DNA of 64,000 bases from positions 1,736,001-1,800,000 of the forward strand of contig JAHBYJ010000001.1 in assembly GCA_019636015.1 (NCBI GenBank). Reading direction: 5' to 3'. Positions 17,784 to 26,183 of the stretch are shown piece by piece (within the stretch, counting starts at the first letter, position 1; each line of letters starts with the position of its first letter). The notes beneath the pieces are model-generated. The model was not told where the DNA came from, did no database searches, and saw nothing but the letters and a program-made list of their open reading frames with translations. The translations under genes were made by a program, and so were the position numbers. Source of the DNA: Parvibaculaceae bacterium (GTDB lineage Bacteria; Pseudomonadota; Alphaproteobacteria; Parvibaculales; Parvibaculaceae).

Positions 17784-18472
17784 TGCGCCAGACGATCCGC
17801 CTCCTGAGCTGGAATATTCACGGTGGTATCGGCGCCGATGGCCGATTCGATCTGGCCCGTATCGTCCGCCTCATCGAACGTCACGATCCGGATGTGATCG
17901 CGCTTCAGGAGGTCGACTCGCGCGGCCGGGCGGGCAATGCCGCGCCCGTCGCCTTTCTGAGTCAGTCGCTCGGCGAGCATGCAGCCGAAGCGCGCACGAT
18001 TTCAGCGCCGGACGGACATTACGGTCATTGCGTCATAAGCCGTTTTCCGCTCGGCGACATTCGCGTCGAGGACCTTTCCTTCATCTCGCGCGAACCGCGC
18101 TGCGCGATCGTATCGAGCATCGAAACCCCCGGCGGCACCTTCCGCCTCGTCACGACACATCTCGGCCTGAGCATCGTGGAGCGCCGGGCGCAGGCGAACC
18201 GGCTCGCCGCTCTCGCCTGCGAGGGGAAGGGGCCCTGTATCGCGATGGGGGATTTCAACGACTGGTTTGCCTTCGGCCATGTCCGACGGCGGCTGAAGCG
18301 CGTCATGCCGGAGCGGACGATGGAGAGGACGTTCCCGGCTGTCTGGCCATTGCTGCGCCTCGACCGCATTTACTGCGCCTCGCCCGCGCGCCTGGTCGCG
18401 AGCTGGACCGATCCCGAAGCAGCATCCGCTTCGGATCATCTGCCTGTCATCGCGGATGTAATGCTCGCCTGA
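17783..18472 (+). CDS. Endonuclease/exonuclease/phosphatase (EEP) family protein
   Basis: A 229-residue EEP-fold hydrolase with the diagnostic segments LLSWNIHGG, DVIALQEVD, TTHLGL, MGDFNDW and ASDHLPVIAD, the last giving the catalytic Asp-His pair. I place the start at 17783, where ATG overlaps the previous stop (TGATG); an ATG at 17765 would add six residues. Relatives are phosphodiesterases acting on nucleic acids, phosphoinositides or phospholipid headgroups. Coupled translation with the PLD-VTT gene points to lipid metabolism rather than DNA repair. It is convergent with the N-carbamoylputrescine amidase gene (3-base gap). Confidence 0.87.
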   Translation: MRQTIRLLSWNIHGGIGADGRFDLARIVRLIERHDPDVIALQEVDSRGRAGNAAPVAFLSQSLGEHAAEARTISAPDGHYGHCVISRFPLGDIRVEDLSFISREPRCAIVSSIETPGGTFRLVTTHLGLSIVERRAQANRLAALACEGKGPCIAMGDFNDWFAFGHVRRRLKRVMPERTMERTFPAVWPLLRLDRIYCASPARLVASWTDPEAASASDHLPVIADVMLA

Positions 18473-18475
18473 GCC

Positions 18476-19348
18476 TCAGCGGCGCAGTGACCCATCCAGC
18501 GTCAGCAAGTCACCATAGAGCTCCGGCCGCCGGTCGCGGAACACGCCCCAGTTGACGCGCTGGCGGCGGTTGCGCTCGATGTCAAAGGTAGCGGTGAGAA
18601 TTTCCTCTTCATGCTCGCTCGCTTCGGCCACCTTTGCGCCCGTCGCATCCGTGATGAAGGACGATCCGTAGAAAGTGATGGCGCAGCTTTCTCCCTCTTC
18701 CCGTCCGATCCGGTTCGAGGCAACGACGGGAATGAGGTTGGCAGCGGAATGGCCCTGCATCGTCCTTTGCCAATGATCCCGCGAATGGATGGTCTCGTCG
18801 TGCGGTTCCGAGCCGATCGCCGTCGGATAGAGGATCACGTCAGCGCCCTTGAGGGCGAGCACACGCGCCGCTTCCGGAAACCACTGATCCCAGCATATAG
18901 CCGCTCCAATGCGCCCATGCCGCGTATTCCAGACATGGAATCCGGTGTCTCCGGGATTGAAATAGTATTTTTCCCGGTATCCCGGCCCGTCGGGAATATG
19001 CGACTTGCGGTAGACGCCGAGGATTTCGCCGCTGTCGATCATCACGAGCGAGTTGTATTGCGCGATGTTGGCCCGTTCGTAGATCGAAATGGGCAGGACG
19101 ATGCCATATTGTGCCGCAAGGGAGCGCATGTGATGCACGGCGGGATTCTCGCTGATGGGCAAAGCGAGATGCATCATATCCGGCTCGGTGTCCTTGCAGA
19201 AATATGGCGTCTCGAAGAGCTCCTGGAGCAGCACCACCTTCGCGCCGCGTTCCGCGGCTGCCCGCACCAGCTTTTCCGCCCGCGCGATGTTCTCGTCGCG
19301 ATCCCGGCTGCAGGCCATCTGTGTTGCCGCTACTGTCAATTCTGTCAT
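18476..19348 (-). CDS. aguB: N-carbamoylputrescine amidase
   Basis: A 290-residue nitrilase-superfamily enzyme hydrolysing N-carbamoylputrescine to putrescine, CO2 and ammonia. The Glu-Lys-Cys triad is E43 (LLQELFETPYF), K115 (YRKSHIPDGPGY) and C152 (AAICWDQWFPEAAR), with flanking residues typical of plant and Pseudomonas AguB. Length matches the family (about 290). It is divergent from the putrescine carbamoyltransferase operon across 180 bases. Its presence beside a phosphorolytic route for the same substrate is unusual (see findings). Confidence 0.92.
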   Translation of the reverse strand: MTELTVAATQMACSRDRDENIARAEKLVRAAAERGAKVVLLQELFETPYFCKDTEPDMMHLALPISENPAVHHMRSLAAQYGIVLPISIYERANIAQYNSLVMIDSGEILGVYRKSHIPDGPGYREKYYFNPGDTGFHVWNTRHGRIGAAICWDQWFPEAARVLALKGADVILYPTAIGSEPHDETIHSRDHWQRTMQGHSAANLIPVVASNRIGREEGESCAITFYGSSFITDATGAKVAEASEHEEEILTATFDIERNRRQRVNWGVFRDRRPELYGDLLTLDGSLRR

Positions 19349-19528
19349 TTAGAACTCCTGCCAACTCGCGTCCCTGCGGGCAAACGCCGCGCTCCAAGCT
19401 CTGGCTTCAGGCTTGACGCAGCCTCCCGCGTTGAGCCAAATATCCATAGGTAAAATGTGAGTATCAGGCTGCCTCGTTTTGCAAGCGGATGATCCTGCGG
19501 GACCGCGGCAAGGTAAAGGGGGGAGAGA
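19349..19528. promoter_or_regulatory. Divergent promoter region between aguB and the agmatine deiminase operon
   Basis: This 180-bp gap must hold promoters for both directions. On the plus strand TTGACG (19413-19418), TTGAGC (19431-19436) and TAAAAT (19451-19456) are candidate core elements, but none pair at the usual 16-18 spacing. GGGGGGAGAG precedes the carbamoyltransferase ATG. No clean palindrome was seen, and no regulator gene (such as the aguR of lactic acid bacteria) adjoins the operon. Confidence 0.4.
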
Positions 19529-20539
19529 ATGCTCAAGCATTTCATTCATACGCTCGATTTCTCGAAGGAGGAATTGCTGCGGATGATGGAACTGACCTCC
19601 ATTCTCAAGCGGGCCGACAAGGATGGCGCCTGTCCGCGTCTCCTTTCAGGGGCCTCTCTCGGCATGATCTTCGAAGAGCCTTCCACGCGCACCCGCGTTT
19701 CCTTTGAAGTGGCCATGACGAAGCTTGGCGGCCACGCGCTTTATCTTCGTCCCGGAGAAATCCATCTCGGTGCGCGCGAGTCAATTGCCGATACGGCCCG
19801 GGTCGTTTCCCGCATGGTCGACGTCGTAGAGGCGCGCACGCTGAAGCACGAGACGGTTCTGGGCCTCGCCAAATACGCCACCGTTCCCGTGATCAACGGT
19901 CTCACAGACTTCAATCATCCGACGCAGGTGCTTTGCGACGTCTTCACCATGATGGAGCACGCCCCGAAGGGAAAGGATCTCGAGGAGCTGAAAGTCGTCT
20001 TTGTGGGAGACGCGACCAATGTCTGCGTTTCTCTGATGCACATCTGCGCCCGCCTCGGCATGTCGTTCATGCAGGCCGCCCCCGCGAAGTACCAGATCAC
20101 CGAAGAGAGACGGGCAGCCGTTCGCGATGCATCCCATGAGTCCGGCGCAAGAATCGCTTTCTCGGAAGACCCGGTCGCCGCCGTCGCCGATGCCGACTTC
20201 GTCTATACGGATCTCTGGTGGTGGATTGGTCAGGAGAGCGAGATACCCGATCGTCAGGCAGCCTTCATGCCGAAATATCAGGTGAACGCCGCCCTCATGG
20301 CTCACGCCCCTGCCAGCGCACGCTTCATGCATTGTTTGCCCGCTTCGCGCGGGGTCGAGGCGACGGACGAGGTCATGGATGGGGCGCAATCGATCATTCT
20401 CGATCAGTCGGAGAACCGACTGCATACCGAAAAGGCGCTTCTCGTCTGGTTCGTCTATCCGCGGCTGAAAAGGCCGTCGGACGCTCTGCTCGCCCGTCAT
20501 CGCGGGATAGCCGAGGATTTCCTGTCCGACTTCTTGTGA
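19529..20539 (+). CDS. ptcA: Putrescine carbamoyltransferase
   Basis: A 336-residue carbamoyltransferase. Carbamoyl-phosphate motifs are EEPSTRTRVSFE, HPTQ and HCLPA. The ornithine-binding SMG loop of ornithine carbamoyltransferases is absent: the equivalent place (T227-G234) reads TDLWWWIG, followed by PKYQVN, as in Enterococcus putrescine carbamoyltransferase. GLTDFNHPTQ and VVFVGDATNVC also resemble that enzyme. In agmatine catabolism it phosphorolyses N-carbamoylputrescine to putrescine and carbamoyl phosphate. It is the first gene of a four-gene operon with permease, agmatine deiminase and carbamate kinase, which supports the substrate assignment over ornithine. Confidence 0.88.
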   Translation: MLKHFIHTLDFSKEELLRMMELTSILKRADKDGACPRLLSGASLGMIFEEPSTRTRVSFEVAMTKLGGHALYLRPGEIHLGARESIADTARVVSRMVDVVEARTLKHETVLGLAKYATVPVINGLTDFNHPTQVLCDVFTMMEHAPKGKDLEELKVVFVGDATNVCVSLMHICARLGMSFMQAAPAKYQITEERRAAVRDASHESGARIAFSEDPVAAVADADFVYTDLWWWIGQESEIPDRQAAFMPKYQVNAALMAHAPASARFMHCLPASRGVEATDEVMDGAQSIILDQSENRLHTEKALLVWFVYPRLKRPSDALLARHRGIAEDFLSDFL

Positions 20540-20600
20540 TGCGTGAGACGCGGCAGCTGACCTGCCGACGCTGACTGGCTTCCACATTCGGGGGAAAACA

Positions 20601-22001
20601 ATGACCGATATCTCCGCTTCCGCGCATCCTCGCGGTTACAAGAAAGTCATGCGCGGCCTCGACCTGACCCTGTTCACGGTCTGCGCCATTCTCGTGATCG
20701 ACCAGCTGGCGGCTTCCGCCGCGATCGGCCCCCAAGCCGTCTTCTGGTGGATTTTCACGATGATATTCTTCTTCATTCCTTACGGCCTCATCACGGCCGA
20801 GCTCGGCAGCACCTATCCCGATCAGGGCGGCATCTACGCTTGGGTTCGCCGTGCCTTCGGCGCGCGCTGGGGCGGACGGACGGCATGGCTATGGTGGATA
20901 AACGTCGCTCTCTGGCAACCCTCGGTCTTCATTCTCTTCGCCGGAATATTTGCGGCGCTTTTCATGCCGGATCTCGGCCTCTGGATACAGATCGCCATCG
21001 CGATCGCGCTCACCTGGCTCACCGTTTGGATCAACATCGTTCGCCTCGACGTCGGCAAATGGGTGCCTAATCTCGGTGCGGTCTTCAAGGTCGCGATCAT
21101 GCTGGTCATCGGCATCGGCGGCTTCGTCTATGCCGCAAATCACGGTGTAGCGAACGAACTCTCGCTCTCGAGCATGGCGCCAAGCTGGGGCGTCACGCTC
21201 GCCTTCTTGCCGGTCATTGTCTACAACTTCATGGGCTTCGAACTCATGTCGGGAGCAAGCGCCGAAATGAAGAACCCGGCGCGCGACGTTCCGTTGACTA
21301 TCGCCGTCTCCGGCATCCTGATCGCGGCATTCTATCTTTTCGCAACGATCGGCATTCTGATCGCGCTTCCTCTCGACGAAATCAATCTCGTCAGCGGCAT
21401 CGTCGACACATTGCGCGTCCTGCTCGGTGAGGGCGGTATCGGCGGTACACTCGTGATCCTGTTCGGTGTGATGGCGCTCTACTCGTTTCTCGCCAACATG
21501 GTCACCTGGACGATGGGCGCAAATCGCTCTGCCGCGGAGGCCGCGCTCGACGGCAACCTGCCGGGCATGTTCGCCCGGCTCCATCCCGAGCATAAGACAC
21601 CTGCCAATGCCGCCGTCGTGACGGGCGTCGTCACGACGGCGGTGATCGTGATCTATGGGCTTCTGGCGGCGGATGCGGAGGACCTGTTCTGGACGCTGTT
21701 CGCCTTCTCCTCGATCATTTTCCTCCTTCCTTATCTCGCCATGTTCCTCGCCTTCTTACGGTTGCGCCGCATCGATGCGGATCGTCCAAGGCCTTATCGT
21801 GTGCCGGGCGGGCAGGGGGCGGCTGTTGCTCTCGGACTCCTCTGCATGGCCTTTATCGTGCAGGCCATTGTCTTCTTCATCTACACACCCGGAGAGTTCG
21901 ATCCGGCCTATGCCAGCTCGATCATTGCCGGGGTTGCCGTCACTGTCGTGGTCGGAGAGTTTCTGGTACGCCGGGCGGGCAGGGGAAACAACCGCGGCTG
22001 A
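20601..22001 (+). CDS. APC-family permease, probable agmatine/putrescine antiporter
   Basis: A 466-residue polytopic transporter with about twelve hydrophobic segments. The N-terminal [25 protein letters not shown] and the segments [16 protein letters not shown] and [21 protein letters not shown] are characteristic of amino acid/polyamine antiporters of the APC superfamily. The gene lies between putrescine carbamoyltransferase and agmatine deiminase, the position of aguD in lactic acid bacteria, so agmatine import against putrescine export is inferred from context. Start ATG at 20601 has GGGGGAAA upstream. Confidence 0.85.
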   Translation: MTDISASAHPRGYKKVMRGLDLTLFTVCAILVIDQLAASAAIGPQAVFWWIFTMIFFFIPYGLITAELGSTYPDQGGIYAWVRRAFGARWGGRTAWLWWINVALWQPSVFILFAGIFAALFMPDLGLWIQIAIAIALTWLTVWINIVRLDVGKWVPNLGAVFKVAIMLVIGIGGFVYAANHGVANELSLSSMAPSWGVTLAFLPVIVYNFMGFELMSGASAEMKNPARDVPLTIAVSGILIAAFYLFATIGILIALPLDEINLVSGIVDTLRVLLGEGGIGGTLVILFGVMALYSFLANMVTWTMGANRSAAEAALDGNLPGMFARLHPEHKTPANAAVVTGVVTTAVIVIYGLLAADAEDLFWTLFAFSSIIFLLPYLAMFLAFLRLRRIDADRPRPYRVPGGQGAAVALGLLCMAFIVQAIVFFIYTPGEFDPAYASSIIAGVAVTVVVGEFLVRRAGRGNNRG

Positions 22002-22018
22002 GTGAAAGGGACGGTACC

Positions 22019-23128
22019 ATGACGCGACTGCTGAAAAGCACGCCGAAGGACGACGGATTCCGGATGCCCGGCGAGTTCGAGCCCCATGCGGGAACATGGA
22101 TGCTTTGGCCCGAACGTCCCGACAACTGGCGCCTCGGTGCCAAACCGGCGCAAAATTGTTTCGTCTCCGTCGCCTCGGCGATCGCGCGCAGCGAACCTGT
22201 GACTGTCGGCGTCTCACCACGTCAGTTCGCGAATGCCCGTGCCATGCTGCCGTCGCAAGTTCGGGTTGTGGAAATCACCAGCGACGATTCATGGATGCGC
22301 GATTGCGGCCCCACTTTCGTCGTCGATGGGGCAGGCGCCGTCCGCGCGATCGATTGGGTGTTCAATGCCTGGGGCGGCCTCGAAGGCGGTCTGTACTTCC
22401 CTTGGGACCAGGACGATCTGGTCGCTTCCAAGGTCGCCGAAATCGAGCGCGTGGACCGCTACCGGGCGCCTATCGTGCTCGAAGGCGGCTCCATCCATGT
22501 GGATGGCGAAGGCACGCTCATCGCCACTGAGGAATGCCTGCTCAACCCGAATCGCAATCCTGGCCTCTCCCGCGAGGAAATAGAGCGGATACTTGCGGAC
22601 TATCTCGGCATCGGGAAAACCGTCTGGCTCGGCCGAGGCGTCTTCAATGACGAGACGGACGGGCATGTGGACAATCTCTGCTGCTTTGTGCGGCCGGGCG
22701 TCGTCGCGCTCACCTGGACGGACGATACCAGCGATCCGCAATACGAGATTTCAAAGGATGCCTATGAACGCCTTTCTCGATCCACAGACGCGTGCGGCCG
22801 CAAGTTTGAAATTCACAAGCTTCATCAGCCGGGGCCCCTCTTCATGTCGGAAGAGGAAAGCCGCGGTGTCGATGTGGTGGAGGGAACGGAGCCGCGTTTG
22901 CCCGGCGCTCGGCTTGCCGGCTCCTATGTGAATTTCTACATCGCGAATGGCGTGATTGCGCTGCCTGTTTTTGACGACAGCCACGATGAAAATGCCATCG
23001 CACAGCTCTCCGCGCTGTTCCCAGAACGCACGGTCGTTCCCGTGCCTGCGAGAGAGATACTTCTCGGCGGCGGCAATATCCACTGCATCACCCAACAGCA
23101 GCCAGCGCCCCGAAAGCGCGCGGGTTAG
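22019..23128 (+). CDS. aguA: Agmatine deiminase
   Basis: A 369-residue enzyme of the guanidino-modifying (PAD-like) superfamily converting agmatine to N-carbamoylputrescine and ammonia. The catalytic Cys356 lies in [15 protein letters not shown]; the conserved Asp/His elements are [24 protein letters not shown] and [15 protein letters not shown]-terminal [18 protein letters not shown] is diagnostic of AguA. It ends 3 bases before carbamate kinase, consistent with coupled expression. Confidence 0.95.
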   Translation: MTRLLKSTPKDDGFRMPGEFEPHAGTWMLWPERPDNWRLGAKPAQNCFVSVASAIARSEPVTVGVSPRQFANARAMLPSQVRVVEITSDDSWMRDCGPTFVVDGAGAVRAIDWVFNAWGGLEGGLYFPWDQDDLVASKVAEIERVDRYRAPIVLEGGSIHVDGEGTLIATEECLLNPNRNPGLSREEIERILADYLGIGKTVWLGRGVFNDETDGHVDNLCCFVRPGVVALTWTDDTSDPQYEISKDAYERLSRSTDACGRKFEIHKLHQPGPLFMSEEESRGVDVVEGTEPRLPGARLAGSYVNFYIANGVIALPVFDDSHDENAIAQLSALFPERTVVPVPAREILLGGGNIHCITQQQPAPRKRAG

Positions 23129-23131
23129 ACC

Positions 23132-24034
23132 ATGCGCATCCTTGTGGCGATTGGCGGCAATGCTCTTCTGAAACGCGGGGAAATGCTCGATATCGGCAAC
23201 CAGCGCCGCAACATGGGCGAAGCGGCCACCGCACTTGCCGCGATCGCGCGCGAACATGAAGTGGTCCTTGTGCATGGAAACGGGCCGCAGGTCGGCTTGC
23301 TTGCTCTGGAAGCCGATGCCTACAAGGATGCGCCACCCTATCCGCTGGATGTGCTCGGTGCGGAATCGCAAGGCATGATCGGCTACGTCATCGAAGAAGC
23401 GATGCGCCGGGCCCTGCCCGAGCGTGAAATAGTGACAGTGCTCACGCAAACACTGGTCGATCCGGACGATCCCGCCTTTGCGCGGCCCACAAAACCCATC
23501 GGACCCATATATGACGGCGCCACGGCGAAAGCGCTAGCTGCCGAGCGAGGCTGGGCTGTCGCGAGAGACGGAAAGGGCTGGCGCCGCGTGGTTGCCTCGC
23601 CCGCGCCGCGTCACATCGTCGAGATCGGTGCGATCCGCAAGCTCGTTGAAACGGGATGCCTCGTCATTTGCGCGGGCGGCGGCGGCATTCCGGTGCGCGC
23701 AGGTGCTGGCGGCGCGCCCGAAGGCGTCGAAGCCGTCATCGACAAGGACCTCGCGGCCTGCCTTCTTGCAATCGAACTCAAAGCGCAAGCCCTGCTGGTC
23801 CTCACCGATGTCGACGGCGTCTATAAGGATTGGGACACGCCGGCAAGGCAGCGCATTTCTGCTATTGGTGCGCGCGATCTCGACCCATCGGCCTTCGCCG
23901 AAGGCTCCATGCGCCCGAAGATCGAGGCGGTTCGCCGCTTCGCGATCGAAGCCGGACAGCCTGCCTTTATCGGCACTCTTGCCGATGCCGGTGGAATTCT
24001 CGACGGACGGTCCGGTACTCGCATCGAGCCCTGA
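23132..24034 (+). CDS. arcC: Carbamate kinase
   Basis: A 300-residue amino-acid-kinase-fold enzyme (aguC in agmatine operons). Motifs are AIGGNALLKRGE at the N-terminus, VHGNGPQVGLLALE, AGGGGIPV and VIDKDLAACLLA, then LTDVDGVYKDW and GSMRPKIEAVRRF. It converts carbamoyl phosphate and ADP to ATP, CO2 and ammonia, the energy-yielding last step of the pathway. The start lies 3 bases after the agmatine deiminase stop. No arginine deiminase gene is nearby, so use in agmatine rather than arginine catabolism is likely. Confidence 0.94.
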   Translation: MRILVAIGGNALLKRGEMLDIGNQRRNMGEAATALAAIAREHEVVLVHGNGPQVGLLALEADAYKDAPPYPLDVLGAESQGMIGYVIEEAMRRALPEREIVTVLTQTLVDPDDPAFARPTKPIGPIYDGATAKALAAERGWAVARDGKGWRRVVASPAPRHIVEIGAIRKLVETGCLVICAGGGGIPVRAGAGGAPEGVEAVIDKDLAACLLAIELKAQALLVLTDVDGVYKDWDTPARQRISAIGARDLDPSAFAEGSMRPKIEAVRRFAIEAGQPAFIGTLADAGGILDGRSGTRIEP

Positions 24035-24128
24035 GGCAAGCGGCTGTCGCCGGCCCTGCCAACTGCGATCTCCGCCTGATAGACTGCGCCGCAGCGGCGG
24101 GCTGAGGACCCCGCGGAACTGGGTAGCG

Positions 24129-24917
24129 ATGGCTTCGATTATGTCAGGTGAGAGTGGAAGCGAGGCGGCCGCCGGGGCCCGGCCTGCCGCTTTTCACGTT
24201 CTTCCCCCGCCACCGCCGCCCGCTCGTCTCTGGACGCGCGAACTGGTGATCGCGCTTGGTCTTGCACTGGCCATCAACATTCTCTTGCTTCTGCCGCTTC
24301 TTTTCGGGGCGCCACCCGCCATGCCGCCGGCCGAAGGGCCGGCCGCCATCGAGGTCGAGAACGTTCCGCCGCCTCAGCCTGAACCGCAACCCGAGCCGGA
24401 GCCGCGGCCTGAGCCGCAAACGCCTTCAACACCGTTCCACTTCGGCTCGGATGAGGAACATGAGCAGCTCGGCGACGCAGAAAGAGTAGCGAGAAAGATG
24501 CCGCGCCCCCTCGAGGAGGCGCCTGAGAGGGCCGCGCCACCGGAGAGATCGGAAGCGCCGGAGCGCCTGCCCGACTGGGCACAGACCATCGAGCAGAGCT
24601 ATAGCGCCACCAGCATCGACGGCGGAAGGGAAGTCGGCCGGGGAGACGCCTATGGGCGAATGCTCAGACGGCGGCTCAACGAGAATCTGGTCCTGCCGCC
24701 CGGGCTCGATGTGAACCGCATCGTCCCTCCCAACGCCAATGTATCCTTCGACCGGTCGGGCAGGCTTGTCGGCCTGGTCCTCGTCCGTTCGTCAGGCTCG
24801 CAAGCACTCGACCAAGCGATGCTCGAGGCCATCACTCGCTCGTTTCCAGTGCCTCCGATCCCCGCCCATATCCCCGAGAATGTCGTGACCCTTCCCCTTA
24901 CCCTCGAATTCCGCTGA
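24129..24917 (+). CDS. TonB-family energy-transducer-like protein
   Basis: A 262-residue protein with a single membrane-spanning segment at about residues 38-60 (VIALGLALAINILLLLPLLF), a long Pro/Glu-rich periplasmic stretch with PEPQPEPEPRPEP repeats, and a C-terminal domain (GRMLRRRLNENLVLPPGL ... LDQAMLEAITRSFPVPPIP) like TonB or TolA C-terminal domains. ATG at 24129 or 24141 could be the start; neither has a strong ribosome site. No exbB/exbD lies next to it. It follows the agmatine operon by 94 bases and is probably separate from it. Confidence 0.75.
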   Translation: MASIMSGESGSEAAAGARPAAFHVLPPPPPPARLWTRELVIALGLALAINILLLLPLLFGAPPAMPPAEGPAAIEVENVPPPQPEPQPEPEPRPEPQTPSTPFHFGSDEEHEQLGDAERVARKMPRPLEEAPERAAPPERSEAPERLPDWAQTIEQSYSATSIDGGREVGRGDAYGRMLRRRLNENLVLPPGLDVNRIVPPNANVSFDRSGRLVGLVLVRSSGSQALDQAMLEAITRSFPVPPIPAHIPENVVTLPLTLEFR

Positions 24918-24928
24918 CCCTGTTGAAA

Positions 24929-24958
24929 CCCCTACCCACCCTTTAGGGTGGGTAGGGG
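24929..24958. promoter_or_regulatory. 30-bp perfect palindrome containing the 6-4-6 operator-like motif (site a)
   Basis: Arms 24929-24942 and 24945-24958 are fully complementary (14 bp each). Its core CCACCC-TTTA-GGGTGG (24936-24951) is the best copy of a motif found four times around the LAL regulator gene. It lies 134 bases upstream of the MDR start at 25085. A stem-loop terminator for the TonB-like gene is an alternative, but there is no T-run behind it (GGGGAAAAC follows) and the loop would be only two bases. Confidence 0.6.
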
Positions 24959-24967
24959 TGGGGAAAA

Positions 24968-25024
24968 CTGTTTCAGCATGCGACGCTTGAAACGCTGCCT
25001 GGGGAGGAAAGCGTGCTGAAACAG
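24968..25024 (+). repeat. Inverted repeat in the MDR leader
   Basis: CTGTTTCAGCA (24968-24978) and TGCTGAAACAG (25014-25024) are perfectly complementary over 11 bp, extendable by three positions with one mismatch, enclosing 35 bases. A further TGAAAC lies inside. The right arm overlaps an in-frame GTG at 25013, which argues that this GTG is not the start and that the region is regulatory or a leader hairpin. Confidence 0.5.
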
Positions 25025-25084
25025 GTAAGTAACTGGATTCAAAGGAGAAAATCCTCGAATCCTGAGACGGTGGGAGGAGCGGCG

Positions 25085-26104
25085 GTGGGCAGGATTGCGC
25101 GTCATTGGTATTTCAACAAGCGCCCGAAAGACGTCATCGAGGCGGATACGCTCGTTCTGCGGGAGGATCCCGTACCCGCCCTGAAGCCCGGCCAGGTTCT
25201 CGTCCGCAGTCTCTATATGTCGCTCGATGCAACCAACCGCGTCTGGCTGAGCGACTGGGACACCTACATGGACCCGCTGCCCATCGGCGCGCGGATGCTC
25301 GGTTTCGTTCTCGGGGAAGTGGCGGAGTCGCGAAACCCGGCCTTTCCCGAGGGCTCGCTGGTGACGGGCCTCGGCACCTGGTCGGACTGGATCGTGACGG
25401 ATGGCGAGGGCTGGTCACCCTTTCCGCGGCCGGAGGGCGTCGCGCTTGCGGATGCCTTTGGCATCCTCGCCATTGCCGGGCCGACGGCTTATGTGGGTCT
25501 TCTTGAAATCGGCAAGCCGAAGCCCGGCGACACGGTCGTGATCACGGCGGCGGCCGGCGCTGTCGGCGCCTTGGTAGGGCAGATCGCGAAACTTCATGGC
25601 TGCCGCGTCATCGGCGTGGCGGGCTCCGACGACAAGTGCAAATGGCTGAAGGATGAACTCGGCTTTGACGCGGTCATCAACTACCGCAAGGAAGATTTGC
25701 TCGCCGCGCTGAAGCGCGAGGCACCGGACGGCATCGACATCCAGTTCGAGAATGTTGGCGGCGACCAGCTCGATGCGGGCTTGACCCTGATGAAGGAGGG
25801 TGGCCGTGTCGTGATCTGCGGTCTCATCTCGACATACAACTCATCGGACCCGGTGCCTGGTCCCTATATGTTTCGCAATGTCATCATGAAGCGCCTGACC
25901 ATTCAGGGCTTCGTCATTCTTGACTATGCCGCACATTTTCCGGAGTACCACGCAAAACTCATCGAGTGGATGCGCTCCGGCAAGCTCAAATATCGCATCC
26001 ATGTGGAGAGCGGTCTTGAGAACGCGGTGGATGCGTTGCGCCTGCTCTATACGGGCGGCAACAATGGCAAGCTGATGGTGCGCATCGCAGCCGACGCGCG
26101 CTAG
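25085..26104 (+). CDS. NADP-dependent MDR-family oxidoreductase (prostaglandin-reductase/CurA-like)
   Basis: A 339-residue zinc-free medium-chain reductase. The N-terminal GroES-like domain (RHWYFNKRPKDVI, LYMSLDATNRVWL) is followed by the nucleotide-binding segment ITAAAGAVGALVGQIAKLHG and QFENVGGDQLDAGLTLMKEGG. Relatives reduce alpha,beta-unsaturated ketones or alkenals with NADPH. The GTG at 25085 has GGGAGGAG five bases upstream; a GTG at 25013 is in frame but falls in an inverted repeat. It precedes the LAL regulator by 79 bases and has operator-like site a upstream, placing it in the proposed ketone regulon. Confidence 0.87.
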   Translation: MGRIARHWYFNKRPKDVIEADTLVLREDPVPALKPGQVLVRSLYMSLDATNRVWLSDWDTYMDPLPIGARMLGFVLGEVAESRNPAFPEGSLVTGLGTWSDWIVTDGEGWSPFPRPEGVALADAFGILAIAGPTAYVGLLEIGKPKPGDTVVITAAAGAVGALVGQIAKLHGCRVIGVAGSDDKCKWLKDELGFDAVINYRKEDLLAALKREAPDGIDIQFENVGGDQLDAGLTLMKEGGRVVICGLISTYNSSDPVPGPYMFRNVIMKRLTIQGFVILDYAAHFPEYHAKLIEWMRSGKLKYRIHVESGLENAVDALRLLYTGGNNGKLMVRIAADAR

Positions 26105-26183
26105 GCAGCAAAATCGAAGTCCCGCGGGCAAGCGGGCTTGCGGCGGATGGAGTATCGTCCACCGTCCTTGGAGGAGGAAGGCC

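Noticed and set aside
17494..18555. 353-codon plus-strand frame across the PLD-VTT and EEP genes
   Set aside because: It overlaps two well-supported genes in another frame and gives a low-complexity Arg/Ser-rich product.
19529..20539. Ornithine carbamoyltransferase (argF) reading
   Set aside because: The ornithine SMG loop is missing and the operon partners are agmatine deiminase, permease and carbamate kinase.
24929..24958. Simple intrinsic terminator of the TonB-like gene
   Set aside because: Perfect palindrome but no T-run and a two-base loop; its core recurs in three other promoter regions, so an operator is favoured, although a dual role is possible.
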